Assembly (NCBI GenBank): GCA_022819745.1
Contig: JAJEGS010000018.1
Span: 62,001-126,000, forward strand
Length of the DNA: 64,000 nt
Direction: 5' to 3'
From: Candidatus Latescibacterota bacterium
GTDB lineage: Bacteria; Latescibacterota; UBA2968; UBA8231
Part shown: positions 42,829-51,871 of the stretch, one piece after another
Position numbering within the stretch: the stretch's first letter is position 1
Layout: every line of letters starts with the position of its first letter
Translations under genes and position numbers: made by a program
The notes under the pieces: generated by a model
What the model saw: the letters and a program-made list of their open reading frames with translations, nothing else
What the model was told of the DNA's origin: nothing
Database searches by the model: none

Positions 42829-44400
42829 ATGCCCAATCGTCCCAATATCCTCTTTCTCCTCAGCGATGAACACAGTTTTCGCTTTCTCTCGGCTCGCTCT
42901 CCAGAGCGCGGCGGCGAACCATGCCGCACGCCGACGCTTGACCGCCTCATCCAGCAGGGCGTCCACTTTGAAACCGCCTATTGCCAGATGCCCCTGTGTA
43001 CGCCCAGCCGCATGTCGATGCTGTCCGGCCGGCACCCACATCGTTGCCCGGTCCTGTGGCCGGACACTCCTACCTTTGCTTCGCACTTGGGGCAGCACGG
43101 CTACGCCACGGCCGCCGTCGGCAAGATGCACCTGCAGGGATCTCGTCAGTATGCTGGCTTCGGAGCCCGCCCCTACGGCGACTTTGCCGCGCCCTCGCCG
43201 GGCCATCAAAAAGACCCACTTTTTCTGCCTGGGGTCCAGGATCACATCTTCATGCCCTCCATCATTGAGGATGCCGGTCTCAGTGATATTCCCGAATCTT
43301 TGCTCCAAGAGCAGTTTGTCGTGCGCGAGGCCACGGCGTGGCTGCGCGAACACCGGCACGCCCACCCGGACCAGCCCTGGCTGATGTACACTTCGTTCGT
43401 CCACCCGCACTTCCCGATGAACGCACCCCGCCGCTTTTTCGAGCGCTACTATCCCGAGGGAGTTACCTCGCCGAAGGTGGGCCGCAACGGGGACGCCCAA
43501 AATCACCCCATGACCTTGGAAGCGCTGAGGTCGGATGGCGGCGAGTCCCAGGGACATCCCGCCGAAGAGATCACTGCGGAGCAGACCCTGCGTGCCCGGG
43601 CGGCATACGCTGCCTGCGTAGATCAATTGGACGAGATCATAGGGGACTTTTTAGCGGTCTTGGAGCGCGACGGGCTGCTCGACAACACCATCATCGTCTA
43701 TACCTCGGATCACGGCGAACTGGCTGGGGAGCACGGCCTGTGGTGGAAACAAACTTGGCACGAAGCATCTACTCGGGTGCCGCTGATCGTTTCCCTGCCG
43801 GAGCACCGCAGGGGCCAGCTCTCGCCGACTGAGATCACCGCGCCGGTGAGCTTAGCCGATATCTTTCCCACGCTTTGCGGCCTGACCGGCGCGCCCCTGC
43901 CCGATGATCTGGACGGCATCGACTTGACGCCGGCGGTGCGGGGCGATGTCTGCCCGGCTCTGGCAGTACGTCCCGGCGTCATCGTCGAGAACTTGGGCAA
44001 AGGATACCGCATGATCCGCTCGCCGCGCTACAAGTACATTGCCTGCCACACTCACGACGATCTGGCTTTCGATTTGATAGACGATCCAGACGAGCAGCGC
44101 AATTTGGTAGGCCGCGCCGCAGGGGAGACAGCCGCCGAACTGGAGAACCTCAAGTCCGCACTCTTCGAGGGCTTTGATTTTGCGGAAGCCGTCGAGGCGA
44201 CGAGGCGGGAAAGCGCGCAATATCGCAAGCAGTATCCAAGCCGGATAAAGCCCCGAACGTCTAACCAGATCATGCGTGGAGACGGGATGTTGGTCGAAGC
44301 GGACCAGCCGCTCTACTATCCAGATGTGGTCAGCGAGGACCCGCGCCGGGACTTCAGTGATTGTCCTCAGCAGCGCAGAGCTTCCCGTCGCCGTCGATAA
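42829..44400 (+). CDS. Sulfatase (type I, formylglycine-dependent)
   Basis: 523 residues, no signal peptide. RPNILFLLSDEH opens the alkaline-phosphatase-like fold and supplies metal ligands (Asp13). The activation motif is CTPSR at 57-61, the C-x-P-x-R form in which Cys becomes formylglycine by FGE. HGYATAAVGKMHLQG is the next conserved block and TSDHGELAGEHGLWWK the C-terminal metal site. It would remove sulfate from a carbohydrate or other ester. AGGAG precedes the start by ten bases. The stop is followed by a short remnant of a tail motif. Confidence 0.92.
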   Translation: MPNRPNILFLLSDEHSFRFLSARSPERGGEPCRTPTLDRLIQQGVHFETAYCQMPLCTPSRMSMLSGRHPHRCPVLWPDTPTFASHLGQHGYATAAVGKMHLQGSRQYAGFGARPYGDFAAPSPGHQKDPLFLPGVQDHIFMPSIIEDAGLSDIPESLLQEQFVVREATAWLREHRHAHPDQPWLMYTSFVHPHFPMNAPRRFFERYYPEGVTSPKVGRNGDAQNHPMTLEALRSDGGESQGHPAEEITAEQTLRARAAYAACVDQLDEIIGDFLAVLERDGLLDNTIIVYTSDHGELAGEHGLWWKQTWHEASTRVPLIVSLPEHRRGQLSPTEITAPVSLADIFPTLCGLTGAPLPDDLDGIDLTPAVRGDVCPALAVRPGVIVENLGKGYRMIRSPRYKYIACHTHDDLAFDLIDDPDEQRNLVGRAAGETAAELENLKSALFEGFDFAEAVEATRRESAQYRKQYPSRIKPRTSNQIMRGDGMLVEADQPLYYPDVVSEDPRRDFSDCPQQRRASRRRR

Positions 44401-44460
44401 TCTCGTGGTTGGATAACAGAGGAACCTCTTGGGGCCAAATCAAGAGCAATCTGGACCATC
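44401..44460 (+). pseudogene. Remnant tail motif TSWGQIKSN downstream of the sulfatase
   Basis: In the frame crossing the sulfatase stop, the sequence encodes NRGTSWGQIKSNLDHQPH followed by TAA (44470-44472 region). This is the tail seen on the secreted proteins ending at 28523 and 32281 (S/T-W-G-Q/K-I-K). No start or upstream domain accompanies it, so it is probably the last piece of a deleted secreted protein gene. A hairpin with AGTTCCT/AGGAACT follows. Confidence 0.45.
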
Positions 44461-44479
44461 AACCGCACTAATAGAGCGG

Positions 44480-44505
44480 AGTTCCTGTGTCAATAGGAAC
44501 TTCGT
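44480..44505. repeat. Inverted repeat downstream of the sulfatase gene
   Basis: AGTTCCT and AGGAACT form a seven-base stem with an eight-base loop. There is no T-run, so function as a terminator is uncertain. It lies between the convergent sulfatase and MFS genes. Confidence 0.35.
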
Positions 44506-44567
44506 CATTGTGCGGTAAGTACTCTAGCGAGTTGTGGGTGATTAGATTCCCACGCGAGTGATTTGTA

Positions 44568-45872
44568 TTAGCGCTCGCCTGCAAGAGAACGCGCCGGTCT
44601 TAGCCCGAAAAAAGCCGCCATGATCAGGCCACTCGCAATCCGCGACGCGCAGGCCAAGCCAAAGACGGCCCCGTAGCCATAGTCGAGGATGAGCATGCCG
44701 CCGATGAGACTGCCGAGGAAGTTCAGAAGCTGGAAGCCGCAGACGCGGAGGCCCTGGATCCGCGCCCAGAAGCGCCGGGGCAGCACTTGGGTGGAGAAGT
44801 GCTGGTCGGATGGGTTGTCGATGACTTCGCCGATGCGCACGAGCAGGAACATAGGCACGGCCAACGGCAGGCTGATAAAGGCCCCCATGATCCCGAGGGC
44901 ACTGCCGCCCATAATGCGGGATGGCAGGATGGTCAGCGTCGGCCCGAAGCGGCGCACCAGGGTCGGCGCGGCGAAGGTCGCTGGTAGGCCGGCGAGTTGG
45001 CTGAGGAAGAAGATCGCACCGATCGCAGCCGGGCCGACCCCCAGTTCGGCCTCGAAGAATACGTTGAAGAACGGGTACGTCAGCCCCATGGAGAAGCCGC
45101 GCGTGCCGCTGAGGGCGGTAATGGCGGCAAAGACGCGCCACGGCGAGGTCGTTGGCTCGTTCTCGTCTGGCGACTTTCGGGCTTCGGTGAGATTAGCTGA
45201 ACTGTCGAGCTTAGGGCGACGCCGGGTTGGCGCAGGATCTCTTTCGCGGCGGGTTTGACCGGATGCGTACAACAGCGGCACGACGGCGATGAGCGAACAC
45301 GCCGCGCCGAAGAACAGCGCGTAGCGGAAGGGCTCGGGAACCTCGGTGGAGAGGCCGAGGAAATAGCCCATGACTCCGGGCATGAAACCGCCGATTAGGC
45401 TCAAGAGCATGCGGACGATTATTTGCAGGGCCGACCAGATGGCGAGGGCTTCGGCGCGGCGCGCGGGGTGGGCATTGTCCGAGAGGAAGGGCACGTGGTT
45501 GACCCAGACGAAAGCCATGGCCACGCCGCCGACAAACGAAAACGCCAACAATGCGCCCGGCGACGTGGTCAAGCACAGGCCCAACTGGGAGATGGCCAGC
45601 AGCAGACCCGAGGCTATGAGAAAGGGCTTGCGACCGAAGCGGTCGCTCAGGATGCCGGTGGGTAGGGCTAATAGGCCGGTCGCCAGCGGTGCCATGCTGG
45701 CGACTTGGCCGATGAAATCCTCTTGGTAGCTCAGGCGCAGTAAATAGAGGTTGTACAGCAGGGAAAAAAGCGCCATGCCGGCGTTGATCGAGGTGCCAAA
45801 AGCGAAGAACAGCCGGACATTGCGGTTGAATTCCCGCAGCCGAAAGCGGCTTAGGGCGTGGCCGATGGGCAT
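44568..45872 (-). CDS. MFS transporter
   Basis: 434 residues with about 12 hydrophobic segments. Motif A is clear in GILSDRFGRKPFLIASG after helix 2, and the second half begins AITALSGTRGFSMGLTYPF. Loop 6-7 is a charged stretch. Last gene of a PhyH-M14-MFS operon; it overlaps the peptidase gene by 22 bases. It probably moves the substrate or product of that pathway, either direction. Confidence 0.88.
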   Translation of the reverse strand: MPIGHALSRFRLREFNRNVRLFFAFGTSINAGMALFSLLYNLYLLRLSYQEDFIGQVASMAPLATGLLALPTGILSDRFGRKPFLIASGLLLAISQLGLCLTTSPGALLAFSFVGGVAMAFVWVNHVPFLSDNAHPARRAEALAIWSALQIIVRMLLSLIGGFMPGVMGYFLGLSTEVPEPFRYALFFGAACSLIAVVPLLYASGQTRRERDPAPTRRRPKLDSSANLTEARKSPDENEPTTSPWRVFAAITALSGTRGFSMGLTYPFFNVFFEAELGVGPAAIGAIFFLSQLAGLPATFAAPTLVRRFGPTLTILPSRIMGGSALGIMGAFISLPLAVPMFLLVRIGEVIDNPSDQHFSTQVLPRRFWARIQGLRVCGFQLLNFLGSLIGGMLILDYGYGAVFGLACASRIASGLIMAAFFGLRPARSLAGER

Positions 45873-46879
45873 CCGGCGTGGCGTCTTGCAAAGACCTCGA
45901 CGGCCTTTTGCACGACGATCTTTGCGGTGTGGACCCGCTCGGCAAAGGGCAGTTCCATGCCGGTCTCAATGGTGAAGGCCAAGCCGTAGGTATGCGCGGC
46001 AAAGTCGGCGAGGTTGAGGCCCTCGCCGCGCTGCTGGGGATTGAGCCAGAAGACGCTATGCGGCCCTGTTGTGAAAAAAGATCCGGGCAAATAATTGTCC
46101 GGAGCGAGAGGCGCACCGGAGGCGGCGACCTCGGCGATCATCTCGTTGGCCATGACCTCTTCCCACTGCTGGTCGCTAGGAGTGCGCTGGTGCCGCGCTG
46201 AAAACCAGAAGAAGTCGCCCCCGTGTTCGTGGAGGTCCAGTGTCAAACCGGGCTGTATGGCGGCCATCAGGTCGCGAGTGCAGCGCGACTCGACGGGTGC
46301 CCAAGGGGTGTCGTGGAAGCGGTTGAGGTGGAGGATTTCGCCGGCGGGATCGATTATCAGCGTGTACGTGCGTTCGACGCCGGGGTTGCTAGCGGGGAAG
46401 TAGAGCCTCCGGCCCTTGAGTGCTTCGATCCAGTCCCCTACTCGATGGTTGTACAGGTTACTCGTCGCGTAGCCGTACTCGCCGATGAGGGCGACCACGG
46501 TATCGCCTTCTTCATAGAGGACTTCGCCGCGCTTTTTGAGCAAGGGAGCGACATCGTCGAGGCCATCAAGAGTCGGGGCTTCGTCTAGGCTCAGGCCGAG
46601 CGCGTAGGCGAGGCCATTCATGCCGATGGGGTCGCGGCTGGGAATGGTGTAGAGCTGGTGCTCGGTCTCGATCTCGTCGATGAGGGCACAGGCCGCGCTG
46701 ACGCCAGCCTGTTCGGTGGCATGGCTGCCAGCGCTGATGAAAATGGCCGGTGTTTTGTCGCCGCCGCTTTTGACTGCGACGATGGGTTGGCCGTCGGGTG
46801 CGCGACCGAGGATTTGTGGGGTATGGCCGTTGTCTTGGATACAGGTGAGTAAGTCGGCGTAGCTATCGAATGGCTGCAT
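45851..46879 (-). CDS. M14-like zinc carboxypeptidase/deacylase family protein
   Basis: 342 residues from ATG 46879 (an ATG at 46894 overlapping the upstream stop is possible). Zinc-ligand region GSHATEQAGVSAA (H-x-x-E), later LDLHEHGGDFFWF, and the catalytic-Glu region FTIETGMELPF, as in M14 peptidases and succinylglutamate/aspartoacylase-type amidohydrolases. Cytoplasmic. It is co-directional with PhyH upstream (six bases) and MFS downstream, implying hydrolysis of an amide or acyl conjugate taken up by the transporter. Confidence 0.75.
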   Translation of the reverse strand: MQPFDSYADLLTCIQDNGHTPQILGRAPDGQPIVAVKSGGDKTPAIFISAGSHATEQAGVSAACALIDEIETEHQLYTIPSRDPIGMNGLAYALGLSLDEAPTLDGLDDVAPLLKKRGEVLYEEGDTVVALIGEYGYATSNLYNHRVGDWIEALKGRRLYFPASNPGVERTYTLIIDPAGEILHLNRFHDTPWAPVESRCTRDLMAAIQPGLTLDLHEHGGDFFWFSARHQRTPSDQQWEEVMANEMIAEVAASGAPLAPDNYLPGSFFTTGPHSVFWLNPQQRGEGLNLADFAAHTYGLAFTIETGMELPFAERVHTAKIVVQKAVEVFARRHAGCPSATP

Positions 46880-46884
46880 GGCGT

Positions 46885-47898
46885 TTAGGCACATAGGGGA
46901 TGCGCCATTTCCATTTGCTCGCGGCGGAAGGGGACGTCGATCTGGCCGTCTTGGTTGATGGTCGCCATCTTGGCCCGCGCCTCCAGCCACAGTCGGTGCC
47001 ACTCGGCTGGGTCTCGCAGTTCGCTGTCTGGATCGCGGCGGCTGCGGGCGACGAATCCGGGGAAGGCGATGCGCCCGGTGGGCTGGTCGGTGGGATTGTA
47101 GCGCAGGTCAAAGCTCCAGCGGACCTCGTCGCTGACGTTGGGATAGGACCCGTGGACGGTCTGCTTGTGGACGCAGATGACGTCGCCGCGCTCGACCGGC
47201 AGGGGGATGGCCCGATCGGCGGCGAAGAGCTTTTCGGGGACTTGGGTCGCGCCGGCGAATTGTGGTGCGTTGTCCATGTAGTTGGAGCAGTGCGGCAGCA
47301 GTCCGCTTTTGTGCGAGCCGGGCGCGACCATCAGTGGCCCCTTCTCAATGGGCGTGTCTTGGAGCGAGAACCATATGGTCAGCATCTGCGTGTCGTCCGC
47401 TTCTTCGGTTACGACGCCGTGGTCTTGGTGCCATTGGGTCGCGCCGAGGACGGCGTTGCCGAACTGGTTTTTGGGCAGGTGGCGCTCGGGCGGCTTGATG
47501 CGCACGTGCTGGACGGGATTGGAATAAATTTCTGGGCCAATCAGCGACTCGACGACGTCGAGCAGGTTCGGGTCGGTGAAGGCGCGGAATACGGCCGGCC
47601 CGGCCCAGAAGGGGGTGTCGGACTGGACGTTTTGAAAGGGCAGTGAGAAGTCGAAGTACTGGCTGTGGATACGGCCAGTTTCAACGCAAATTTGGATGTA
47701 GCGGTCGCCAAACTCGAGCTCTTCGTAGCGCGAGGTGATTTCGCCTTGAGCGTAGAGATCGTCGGCCAAGCTGTCGAGGACCGTGGCGTATTCGTCGATG
47801 ACTGGGTCGAGGGTGGTGGCCGGGTCGAGGACGCCTTTGACGACGACGTAGCCTTCGCTGGCGAAGTGGTCGAGTTGGCTGGGGGTGAGCGCGGGCAT
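46885..47898 (-). CDS. PhyH-family Fe(II)/2-oxoglutarate dioxygenase
   Basis: 337 residues with GGAGG upstream of ATG 47898. Iron ligands are visible as WHQDHGVV (H-x-D) and the distal His in VHGSYPNVSD, with the 2-oxoglutarate Arg in RWSFDLRYNP. MVAPGSHKSG is the usual PhyH loop. It hydroxylates an unknown small molecule. First gene of the PhyH-M14-MFS operon. Confidence 0.9.
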   Translation of the reverse strand: MPALTPSQLDHFASEGYVVVKGVLDPATTLDPVIDEYATVLDSLADDLYAQGEITSRYEELEFGDRYIQICVETGRIHSQYFDFSLPFQNVQSDTPFWAGPAVFRAFTDPNLLDVVESLIGPEIYSNPVQHVRIKPPERHLPKNQFGNAVLGATQWHQDHGVVTEEADDTQMLTIWFSLQDTPIEKGPLMVAPGSHKSGLLPHCSNYMDNAPQFAGATQVPEKLFAADRAIPLPVERGDVICVHKQTVHGSYPNVSDEVRWSFDLRYNPTDQPTGRIAFPGFVARSRRDPDSELRDPAEWHRLWLEARAKMATINQDGQIDVPFRREQMEMAHPLCA

Positions 47899-48079
47899 GG
47901 TTTTTCCTCCAAAGAGTGCGCGGTTGGTGGGCGACGCGTGTGTTGTCTCTACAATAACAAGGGCCATGTATAAGAGGCAAGCGCGGATTGGATGGAGAAG
48001 TGCGATTCAATATACTATGGCTCTGCGTCGCTTGCGGTGGGGAACGCCAGCCAAGGCGACCGATGTCATAGGAGACACC

Positions 48080-50377
48080 ATGTCTTGCAAAGTATTCCTC
48101 CACGCCGCCGCTATACTCTGGCTAGCCGATTCGCTGGCCGCCGAACAACTCCGCTTTGACGCGGCTGATGAGTGGCGGACTTGGCGCTTGCCGCTGGGCA
48201 TTGTCGCACTCGACGACGCTGGGATCATCCGCCCGGTCGAAATCCGCAAAAACGTCGATCCAGTGCGCGATGCTGCGGCCTTTGGCGGCGGGGTTCACGC
48301 GGCTGGCTCGAATGTGCTAGCTGCGGCGCGGGCCATTGACGGGGATCGACTGACTGGTTGGAGTCCCGACTTGGCCGACGATCCCGACGATTGGTGGATC
48401 GAGATCGACTTGGGACGAGCCGTGGCCGCGCGCCGGGTCGCGCTGACTTTTTTGGCGAGTGCGCCGCCGTGCGCACTGTTCGACGTGTTGTTTTCCACTG
48501 GCGAGCCAGCCATTGACGTGGTCGGCAATCCCATTGAAGGCAGCCTCGTGTACCGCGTGAAGGAGCGCTTTAAGGAAAACCAGCGGCAGCAGGTCGCGCT
48601 GGAGCTGGACCCGGTGCGCGATCCGTTTGTGCAATTTATCCGCGTCGAAATGCTCGACTGTGGAGCTGGGTCTGCGCTGGCCGAAGTAGAGGCCGAAGCT
48701 ATCGGCGACAACCTCTCCTTGGATCTGGCGGCCAAGGGCGGGAACTTGGAAATCATCGTCGATATCGACGGCTTTGGCGACGCTGCGTCGTTTGCCAACT
48801 CGCTGCCGCTGGCCGACGGCCGATTTTCTCTGTGGACGGAGAATCGTCGCATCAACCGCCCGGTTGATGTGATCTCGCGTATGACCTTGGATTTGGGCGC
48901 GGTCTATTGGGTGGATTTGGTGCGCATCGTGGGGAATTTTTTGTCGCGGCCTGGGCAATTCCGCTTCAACTTTGACCGCTACGAGGTGCTGACCTCGGAT
49001 GGGTCGCTGGCACCGAATGGCACGCGCATCTGGCACCGGCAATTCGCGGGTAAAGCTACGACAGCCAATCGCCAGCTCGGGATCGCCAACCACCACTTTG
49101 CGCCGATCAGGACGCGTTACGTGCGGGTCGAATGGGTGTTTTGGGACGCGGCCTGTGCAGCCGCTTGCGTGGGCTGCGGCATTGTGCCGCCCTGTCAGTT
49201 TTGGGGTGGCACGCGCGAGTTACAGGTTTTTGGCGAGGGCTATCCGCAGCGGGTGATGTTGGCCTCGCCCTTGATTGACCTCGGCGGCGATAAGCAGGTA
49301 CACGCGATTCGCTGGCGAGCTGACGCGCCCGTTGGGACGCGGGTGGAGGTGCGCAGCCGCACGGGCAATGACTTGCAAATGGATATCACCTATCACGACA
49401 AGAACGGCCGGGTCGTCACCGAGCGGAAGTACAACAAGCTCATCCCGTCTTTTAAGGGCCGGATCGACACTGCGCTGTCGCCGGGGGCCAATTGGAGCCC
49501 GTGGAGCAAGCTGTACTTGCAGCCGGGCGAGCCATTCGCATCGCCCTCGCCGCGACAATTCGCCGAGTTAGATGTCGCCTTGGTGTCTGAGCAGCCGGAT
49601 GTGGGGGCGACCTTAGATTGGCTGGAGATCGAGTTCGGCGATCCGGTGGCGCAAGAAGTAGTGGGGGAGATTTTCCCGGTCGAAGTGCAGCCTGGGGAGC
49701 GCACCGAGTTTGCCTATTACATTCGTCCGCAGCGGGTGGCGGGCCGTGGCTTTGACCACTTGGAGGTGGAGAGTTCCGCGCCGATTGAGTTTGTCGAGGT
49801 GTTGGTGGAGGGTGAAGTGGTGGAGGCGACGGCTGAGCCGACGGAAGGGGGGGTGGCCATCGCCTTGGCCGCGCCGGTCAAGAGCCGTCAGCTAGTGGAA
49901 TTGCGTTTTGCCGGAACCGTGTTTGTCGATGCCACGCGCTTTGACGCCTTTATTGCTCAAGGTCCTGCCGACGCGCTGTTGCGGCAGCGGGTGGATGCGG
50001 GCGATGCGTACGCGGAAGTTGTCAGCAGCACGAATGCCGTGCGCTTGCCCGTGGGAGCGCGGCTGCTGGCCAACGTGGCGATGGGGCCGCTGGCTTTGAC
50101 GCCCAATGGCGACGGGGTCAACGATGCGCTGCAAGTGGAATTCGACTTAGTCAATGTCTTGGCCGCGCGGTGGATCGGCCTGCGGATCTTCGACCTTGCG
50201 GGGCGGCTGGTATGGGTGCGGGAAGAGGAGGGCGAGGCTGGTGGTCGGGTTTGGGTTTGGGACGGCAGGGGGAGTTGGGGTGCGCAGGTAACGCCGGGGC
50301 TGTACGTGGCGGAACTGCGCGTCGAAGGAGATGAGGAAAGCTATAGCAGGCGGCGCGTTGTTGCGGTGGCGTACTAG
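48080..50377 (+). CDS. Secreted double-discoidin/FlgD-Ig protein (paralogue 4)
   Basis: 765 residues from ATG 48080 (GGAGA upstream), signal peptide ending SLAAE. First discoidin-like module: AIDGDRLTGWSPDLADDPDDWWIEIDLGRAVAARRVALTF; second: a segment with MTLDLGAVYWVDLVRI. FlgD-Ig domain: TPNGDGVNDALQVEFDL, IFDLAGRLVWVREE, then a WDGRGSWGAQVTPGLYVAEL element, ending VAY. A Cys-rich insert AACAACVGCGIVPPC lies near residue 360. Close relative of 36134-38461. Confidence 0.78.
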   Translation: MSCKVFLHAAAILWLADSLAAEQLRFDAADEWRTWRLPLGIVALDDAGIIRPVEIRKNVDPVRDAAAFGGGVHAAGSNVLAAARAIDGDRLTGWSPDLADDPDDWWIEIDLGRAVAARRVALTFLASAPPCALFDVLFSTGEPAIDVVGNPIEGSLVYRVKERFKENQRQQVALELDPVRDPFVQFIRVEMLDCGAGSALAEVEAEAIGDNLSLDLAAKGGNLEIIVDIDGFGDAASFANSLPLADGRFSLWTENRRINRPVDVISRMTLDLGAVYWVDLVRIVGNFLSRPGQFRFNFDRYEVLTSDGSLAPNGTRIWHRQFAGKATTANRQLGIANHHFAPIRTRYVRVEWVFWDAACAAACVGCGIVPPCQFWGGTRELQVFGEGYPQRVMLASPLIDLGGDKQVHAIRWRADAPVGTRVEVRSRTGNDLQMDITYHDKNGRVVTERKYNKLIPSFKGRIDTALSPGANWSPWSKLYLQPGEPFASPSPRQFAELDVALVSEQPDVGATLDWLEIEFGDPVAQEVVGEIFPVEVQPGERTEFAYYIRPQRVAGRGFDHLEVESSAPIEFVEVLVEGEVVEATAEPTEGGVAIALAAPVKSRQLVELRFAGTVFVDATRFDAFIAQGPADALLRQRVDAGDAYAEVVSSTNAVRLPVGARLLANVAMGPLALTPNGDGVNDALQVEFDLVNVLAARWIGLRIFDLAGRLVWVREEEGEAGGRVWVWDGRGSWGAQVTPGLYVAELRVEGDEESYSRRRVVAVAY

Positions 50378-50422
50378 TGCTTGGATGGGACTGCGATTGA
50401 GAACGTCCTAGAAGGTGGAACC

Positions 50423-50818
50423 TCACTTGCTGTGCAATTCCGGGAAGTAGGTCGCGTAGAAGCCGCGGTCCCGGGTGAGAAAGGTTTCGGCTTTAACAAC
50501 GGCGTGGGCACCGATCAGAAAGTCGGTAATAATCCGATCTCTGGGCCCGCCGGCCTGCCGGTAGCGCAACCAGCGCTGTCCGGCTTCGTAAGCAATATCG
50601 GTATTGATGGGTGAGATCGTCGCGCTGATCTCCCGCAGTGCTCCGTCGAGCGTGGCCCGGTCATCAAACGCCGGAACGAGTTCCGCATATACCACATCAC
50701 AGATGAGAATGGCCCCTCTATCGTAGGCATTCCGCAGCAACGCCTTCGACCGGGGGCCGTGCTGATCGTCGGCGAGAAACACGTCCAATAGGACGCTCGT
50801 GTCGACGGCGGTGATCAT
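50423..50818 (-). CDS. vapC: VapC-type PIN-domain toxin
   Basis: 131 residues. PIN acidic residues are visible as Asp6 (AVDTSVLLD), Glu46 (YAEL), Asp99 (IITDFLIGAHA) and Asp117 (LTRDRGFY). A ribonuclease toxin of the VapBC type. Its start overlaps the antitoxin stop by four bases. It is convergent with paralogue 4, 45 bases apart. Confidence 0.92.
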   Translation of the reverse strand: MITAVDTSVLLDVFLADDQHGPRSKALLRNAYDRGAILICDVVYAELVPAFDDRATLDGALREISATISPINTDIAYEAGQRWLRYRQAGGPRDRIITDFLIGAHAVVKAETFLTRDRGFYATYFPELHSK

Positions 50819-51030
50819 TTCCCACGGATTTCTTCGATGTAGTCGTCGGTTCTTACGTTCCTACCCAAGATGGCGTACACGCGCTCCACCGGGTGCCGCG
50901 ATGCGGTCCGTTTCTGAATGAGCAGACCGTGTTCTGTTGGAGTGATCTCAACTTCGACATCGGGATTCATGCCGAAGCGGTCTCTCAGTTGCTTGGGGAT
51001 GGTGATTTGTCCTCGTTCAGATATTCGCAT
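50815..51030 (-). CDS. vapB: AbrB/VapB-type antitoxin
   Basis: 71 residues: RISERGQITIPKQLRDRFGM is the SpoVT/AbrB swapped-hairpin fold, with a C-terminal toxin-binding tail VYAILGRNVRTDDYIEEIRGK. It overlaps vapC by four bases. An inverted repeat 11 bases before the start is a likely autoregulatory operator. Confidence 0.9.
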   Translation of the reverse strand: MRISERGQITIPKQLRDRFGMNPDVEVEITPTEHGLLIQKRTASRHPVERVYAILGRNVRTDDYIEEIRGK

Positions 51031-51040
51031 GTGACCTCGA

Positions 51041-51059
51041 TATGAATTCCAGATTCATA
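51041..51059 (-). promoter_or_regulatory. Putative VapB operator
   Basis: TATGAAT-tccag-ATTCATA is a perfect seven-base inverted repeat just upstream of vapB, the usual position for autoregulation by VapBC complexes. Confidence 0.5.
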
Positions 51060-51205
51060 AAATCATACCAATCTATCATGGGACGCGCAAGCCTTCCGCG
51101 CATGAGTCTGACTTTAGGACTGACCCGTTCTTGGCGCTATATTATGGCACCATTACGCGAAGCTATAACCTTGTTTAGCGCCGTTCAGGCGCGGGAGAAC
51201 GGAAT

Positions 51206-51868
51206 ATGAAACTGATCCTCGTAGGTTGCGAATACGCTGGCAAGACGACCTTGGCCAACGCCATCGTCGGTTGGATCGAGCGCACCTTTGGCTCGTCGCG
51301 CACTTTCCACGATCACTTCAGCCTGCCGTGCAATGAGTTCCCCGTAGAGGAACAGGAGCAACTGTTGGCTCTCAGTCCACGGTTGAAGGAGATGTTTCAG
51401 CGCTATATGATGAACTACCACTTTCATTCTGCTTTCTACAGCGACCCGGACCACAACTTGGTGGGTTTTCACCTTGAAGAGGCCGTGTACGCGCCCCTGT
51501 ACTACGGCTATGGGGGCCGGGGCGAGTACGGCGACCGCGCGGCACTAGCTCGTTCCTTCGACGAGGAGGTCATGCAGCACGCGCCCGACACGGTGCTCGT
51601 GCTGCTGCGGGCGCGGCCCGAGGTCATTGCCCAGCGCATGCGCGAGCAGCCGCACGAGCGGCCGGTGGTGCAGGAAAAGGACATTGAATACGTGTTGCAG
51701 CGCTTTGAGGAGGAATACCGCGATTCGCTGATCCGCAAGAAATTCGCCCTCGACACGTCGGATGCCACAGTGGAGCAGACCTTGGCGGAGTTCGCAGGAG
51801 AAATCAAGCAGCACCTGAGCGAAACCGACCGCTTGCGCCTTTTGGCCCACCAGAACTGGCCGACCTAA
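51206..51868 (+). CDS. P-loop kinase (deoxynucleoside-kinase-like)
   Basis: 220 residues. Walker A GCEYAGKTT at 7-15, and the helix-rich lid RARPEVIAQRMREQPHERPVVQEKDIEYVLQRFEEEY recalls deoxynucleoside/thymidylate-type kinases and zeta-like enzymes. A central ESAH-type segment (YHFHSAFYSDPDHNLVGFHLEEAVYAPLYYG) would bind a substrate. It may phosphorylate a nucleoside or sugar. The next gene, a propeller, starts three bases after its stop. Confidence 0.72.
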   Translation: MKLILVGCEYAGKTTLANAIVGWIERTFGSSRTFHDHFSLPCNEFPVEEQEQLLALSPRLKEMFQRYMMNYHFHSAFYSDPDHNLVGFHLEEAVYAPLYYGYGGRGEYGDRAALARSFDEEVMQHAPDTVLVLLRARPEVIAQRMREQPHERPVVQEKDIEYVLQRFEEEYRDSLIRKKFALDTSDATVEQTLAEFAGEIKQHLSETDRLRLLAHQNWPT

Positions 51869-51871
51869 GCC

